From assembly GCA_019236085.1 (NCBI GenBank), contig JAFAJR010000003.1, forward strand, positions 1-22,548: a stretch of DNA of 22,548 nt, written 5' to 3'. The position numbers were made by a program, and so were the translations under genes. Below the pieces are notes generated by a model. It searched no databases. It had not been told where the DNA came from and saw only the letters and a list, made by a program, of their open reading frames with translations. Positions 20,510-22,548 of this stretch are shown piece after piece. The first letter of the stretch is position 1, and each line of letters starts with the position of its first letter. This DNA comes from Candidatus Dormiibacterota bacterium. Its GTDB lineage: Bacteria; Chloroflexota; Dormibacteria; Aeolococcales; Aeolococcaceae.

Positions 20510-22548
20510 ATGGTCGCCCGGGCTCTCAGGTGGCGCAGGCGTTCCAGGAACGGCGTTGCCCCGAGCCGGGTCAGGATCTCCTCGGCCTCCGCCGCCGCCG
20601 ACATGTCCGCGCTCTGCGGGCCGAGAAGGTCGACCATATCGATGTCGCAGAGCGCGAGGTCGAGCGGGACGTCGAGCGTTCGCCAGGTCTCAACCGCCTG
20701 CCGGTACGCGCCGGAGGCCTCGGCCACGCGTCCCTCCAGAGCCGCCAGGCCGGCTTCCACGGTCTGCCGCGCTGTGGCCATCCAGCGTCCGTGGAATCCC
20801 GCCATCGCTTCCACCGTGGCCCGCGCCCCCTCGCGGTCGCGCATCCACAAGGCCGCCCTGGCCTGGATGGCCAGCGCGAGCGCGGTGTTGATGCCCGAGG
20901 GATCGGCGGCGACCAGCTGAGCGACATCCTCGCGGGCCGCTTCGAATTCGTCGGCTGCAAGACATAGGAAGGCGCGAATCCGAAGAAAGGTGGTCCGTGA
21001 GGCCAGGTACTGGGATTCGAGCTGATTTTCGGCGTTGTGGCTGAGCTCCTCCAGGCCCGCGCGTGCGTCTGTGCTCAGCCCGAGGAGCAGAGCCTCGAGA
21101 GTCTCGAGCCAGATGCGGTGGTCGGTGCGCAGATCCCGCCGGCTCACGTCCGCGATGGCGGCGCGGGCATCCGCCCAATAACCCTTGAAAATGCCGGTCT
21201 CCGCAGCATTCAGGAGGTTGGATGTTTCCAGCGGGCGTTCGCCGACCCGCCGGGCCAGCGCGGCGGCTTCGGCGCATGCCTCGAGTGTCACCCGGGGTTC
21301 GTCATGCAGGCGAAGGAGGCTGACCGCCATGAGGCCCCTGGCCTGCCCGGCCAGCACACCGGCCCTCTCGGCGAGCTCGACCAGGCCCTGCGCGAGGATG
21401 CCCGCCTCGCGATGCCGGCCGGCGTTGTACAGCGCCCAGACCCTTGAAAAAATGGCCCGCAATAGGAGCGTGGGACCCTCGACACGCTCCGCGGCCGCCA
21501 GCGCAGTCTCGGCCCAGCGCAGCGCCTCCTGCGGAGAGGCGGATGCACTGTGCGCGTCGGAGAGTGCCGCACCGAGATCGGCCCGCGCCTCGTCGTCGTC
21601 AGAACCGAGGCTTTCGGAGGCGCGCATCCCTTGCTCGATCGCCTCGGTGTACCGGCTCAGCGCGCTGAGAGCCCGCACCCTCTGGGCGGCCGCTGATCCC
21701 GCAGCCGTGCGATCGCCCAGCGAGGCGAACAGCTCCGCAGCCTCGCCCAGATAAACCGCAGCCTGCTCCGGATTCGACGTCCGCAGGGCGGCGTCACCCG
21801 CCAGGCGGAGCAGCGGCGCGCGGTCGGCTGCATCCGACGTCACCTCCAGGGCTTGCTCGAAGAACACCAGCGCCTGCTCGGGCGATCCCAGCGTCAGCGC
21901 CCTACGGCCGGCTTCGGAGAGCCAGCGCCGCGCCTGGGCCGCGACCTCCGCCGTGTCAGCGCCCTCGGGCGCGGAGCGGTGTGCTTCGACGTAGTGAGCC
22001 GCAACCACCCCCGCCAGCTCCTCGTCACCAAGACCTTCGAAATGGCGAGCTGCGGCCAGGTGCTTCGCGCTGCGCTCGCGCCGAGCCAAGGTTCCGTACG
22101 CGACCTCTCTGATGAGGCTCTGCACGAAGCCGTACTGGCCCCGCTCGGGCGACCTCGGGTCGGCGTCGACCGAGACGAGCTCCTTGCGGACCAGCCGTCG
22201 CAGCTGCGTCTCGATACCCGGTGCATCCCGCCGGCTCACGGCCGCCAGGGCCGCCAGGGTCAACGTCTGCCCAACTACGGCCGCGTCCTGAAGGAGGGAT
22301 CGCTCTTCCGCGGGCAGGCTGTCCAGACGCGACTGGATGAGGGCGTGCAGGCTGTCCGGGATCACCACGTCGCCTAGTGGCCCCGCCACCTCGTATCCAC
22401 CCTCACGCGGCACCACCACCCCACGGTCGGCGAGCACGCGCACCATCTCCACCGCGTACAGCGGCACTCCCTCAGCACGCTGGCGAATCTGCTCGGCTAC
22501 ATCGTCTGGCAGCCCATGAACGAAGCGGTGCAGCAGCTCGAGCATCGC
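20500..22548 (-). CDS. ATPase/TPR signalling protein, C-terminal part, 5' end outside window
   Basis: The visible 682 residues are the C-terminal portion of a large STAND-type ATPase. The first part (LLHRFVHGLPDDVAEQIRQRAEGVPLYAVEMVR, then IPDSLHALIQSRLDSLP) matches the region after the nucleotide-binding core in adenylate-cyclase/LuxR-type predicted ATPases. It is followed by a winged segment with QLRRLVRKELVS and FVQSLIREVAYGTLARRERSAKHL. The remainder is an Ala/Leu-rich helical-repeat array of TPR type (for example ALVFFEQALEV, EQAAVYLGEAAELF, EALRWAETALAAAE). Walker motifs and any cyclase or BTAD domain would lie beyond the window; no LuxR helix-turn-helix is present at this C-terminus. 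Role: probably signal-sensing by oligomerisation, inferred from family. Confidence 0.85.
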   Translation of the reverse strand, partial: AMLELLHRFVHGLPDDVAEQIRQRAEGVPLYAVEMVRVLADRGVVVPREGGYEVAGPLGDVVIPDSLHALIQSRLDSLPAEERSLLQDAAVVGQTLTLAALAAVSRRDAPGIETQLRRLVRKELVSVDADPRSPERGQYGFVQSLIREVAYGTLARRERSAKHLAAARHFEGLGDEELAGVVAAHYVEAHRSAPEGADTAEVAAQARRWLSEAGRRALTLGSPEQALVFFEQALEVTSDAADRAPLLRLAGDAALRTSNPEQAAVYLGEAAELFASLGDRTAAGSAAAQRVRALSALSRYTEAIEQGMRASESLGSDDDEARADLGAALSDAHSASASPQEALRWAETALAAAERVEGPTLLLRAIFSRVWALYNAGRHREAGILAQGLVELAERAGVLAGQARGLMAVSLLRLHDEPRVTLEACAEAAALARRVGERPLETSNLLNAAETGIFKGYWADARAAIADVSRRDLRTDHRIWLETLEALLLGLSTDARAGLEELSHNAENQLESQYLASRTTFLRIRAFLCLAADEFEAAREDVAQLVAADPSGINTALALAIQARAALWMRDREGARATVEAMAGFHGRWMATARQTVEAGLAALEGRVAEASGAYRQAVETWRTLDVPLDLALCDIDMVDLLGPQSADMSAAAEAEEILTRLGATPFLERLRHLRARATISA

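Overview
The window is very GC-rich and densely coded. It suggests a soil-type high-GC bacterium. The hopanoid cluster, HspR-like MerR proteins, an actinobacterial-style holin-like/DUF3618-like envelope pair and a PBP with a Pro-Ser tail fit Dormibacterota, Chloroflexota or Actinomycetota, with Dormibacterota as my best guess. That assignment is inference, because no rRNA or marker phylogeny is available here.

Region 1 (1-9464, + strand) is a nearly complete hopanoid operon. It runs: a 5'-truncated trans-polyprenyl diphosphate synthase, type 2 IPP isomerase (fni), hpnC, hpnD, hpnE, squalene-hopene cyclase, hpnH, hpnA and hpnG. Most junctions overlap or lie within 14 nt, so the route from IPP/DMAPP through squalene and hopene to C35 adenosyl- and ribosylhopane is translationally linked. 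Region 2 (9448-11903) has a convergent alpha/beta hydrolase and, divergent from it, a single-domain GT20 enzyme (trehalose-6-phosphate synthase type) with its catalytic residues intact.

Region 3 (11904-12430) is mostly non-coding. It holds a 125-nt long imperfect stem-loop, a second perfect GC hairpin, a probable 61-residue membrane protein on the minus strand and an inverted repeat ahead of the next operon. Region 4 (12431-16507, + strand) is a coupled run: MerR/HspR-like regulator, stand-alone CheY-like receiver, second MerR/HspR-like regulator, holin-like two-helix membrane protein, DUF3618-like membrane protein and a class A penicillin-binding protein. The two MerR proteins are close paralogues flanking the receiver, an arrangement I do not recognise as a described system.

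Region 5 (16518-18116, - strand) holds a zinc-ribbon protein, a DUF3147-like membrane domain fused to a CinA C-terminal amidohydrolase domain, and a second DUF3147-like membrane protein. A tRNA-Gln(CTG) gene follows on the + strand. Region 6 (18268-20428) is visibly less GC-rich and may be acquired DNA downstream of the tRNA: a frameshifted short-chain dehydrogenase, a DUF1330 protein and a divergent TetR regulator with an operator-like palindrome. Region 7 (20500-22548, - strand) is the C-terminal part of a large ATPase/TPR regulator of the adenylate-cyclase/LuxR type that runs off the window.

The best candidates for something undescribed are the MerR-receiver-MerR module, the membrane-anchored CinA fusion with its membrane partner, and the large intergenic stem-loop.
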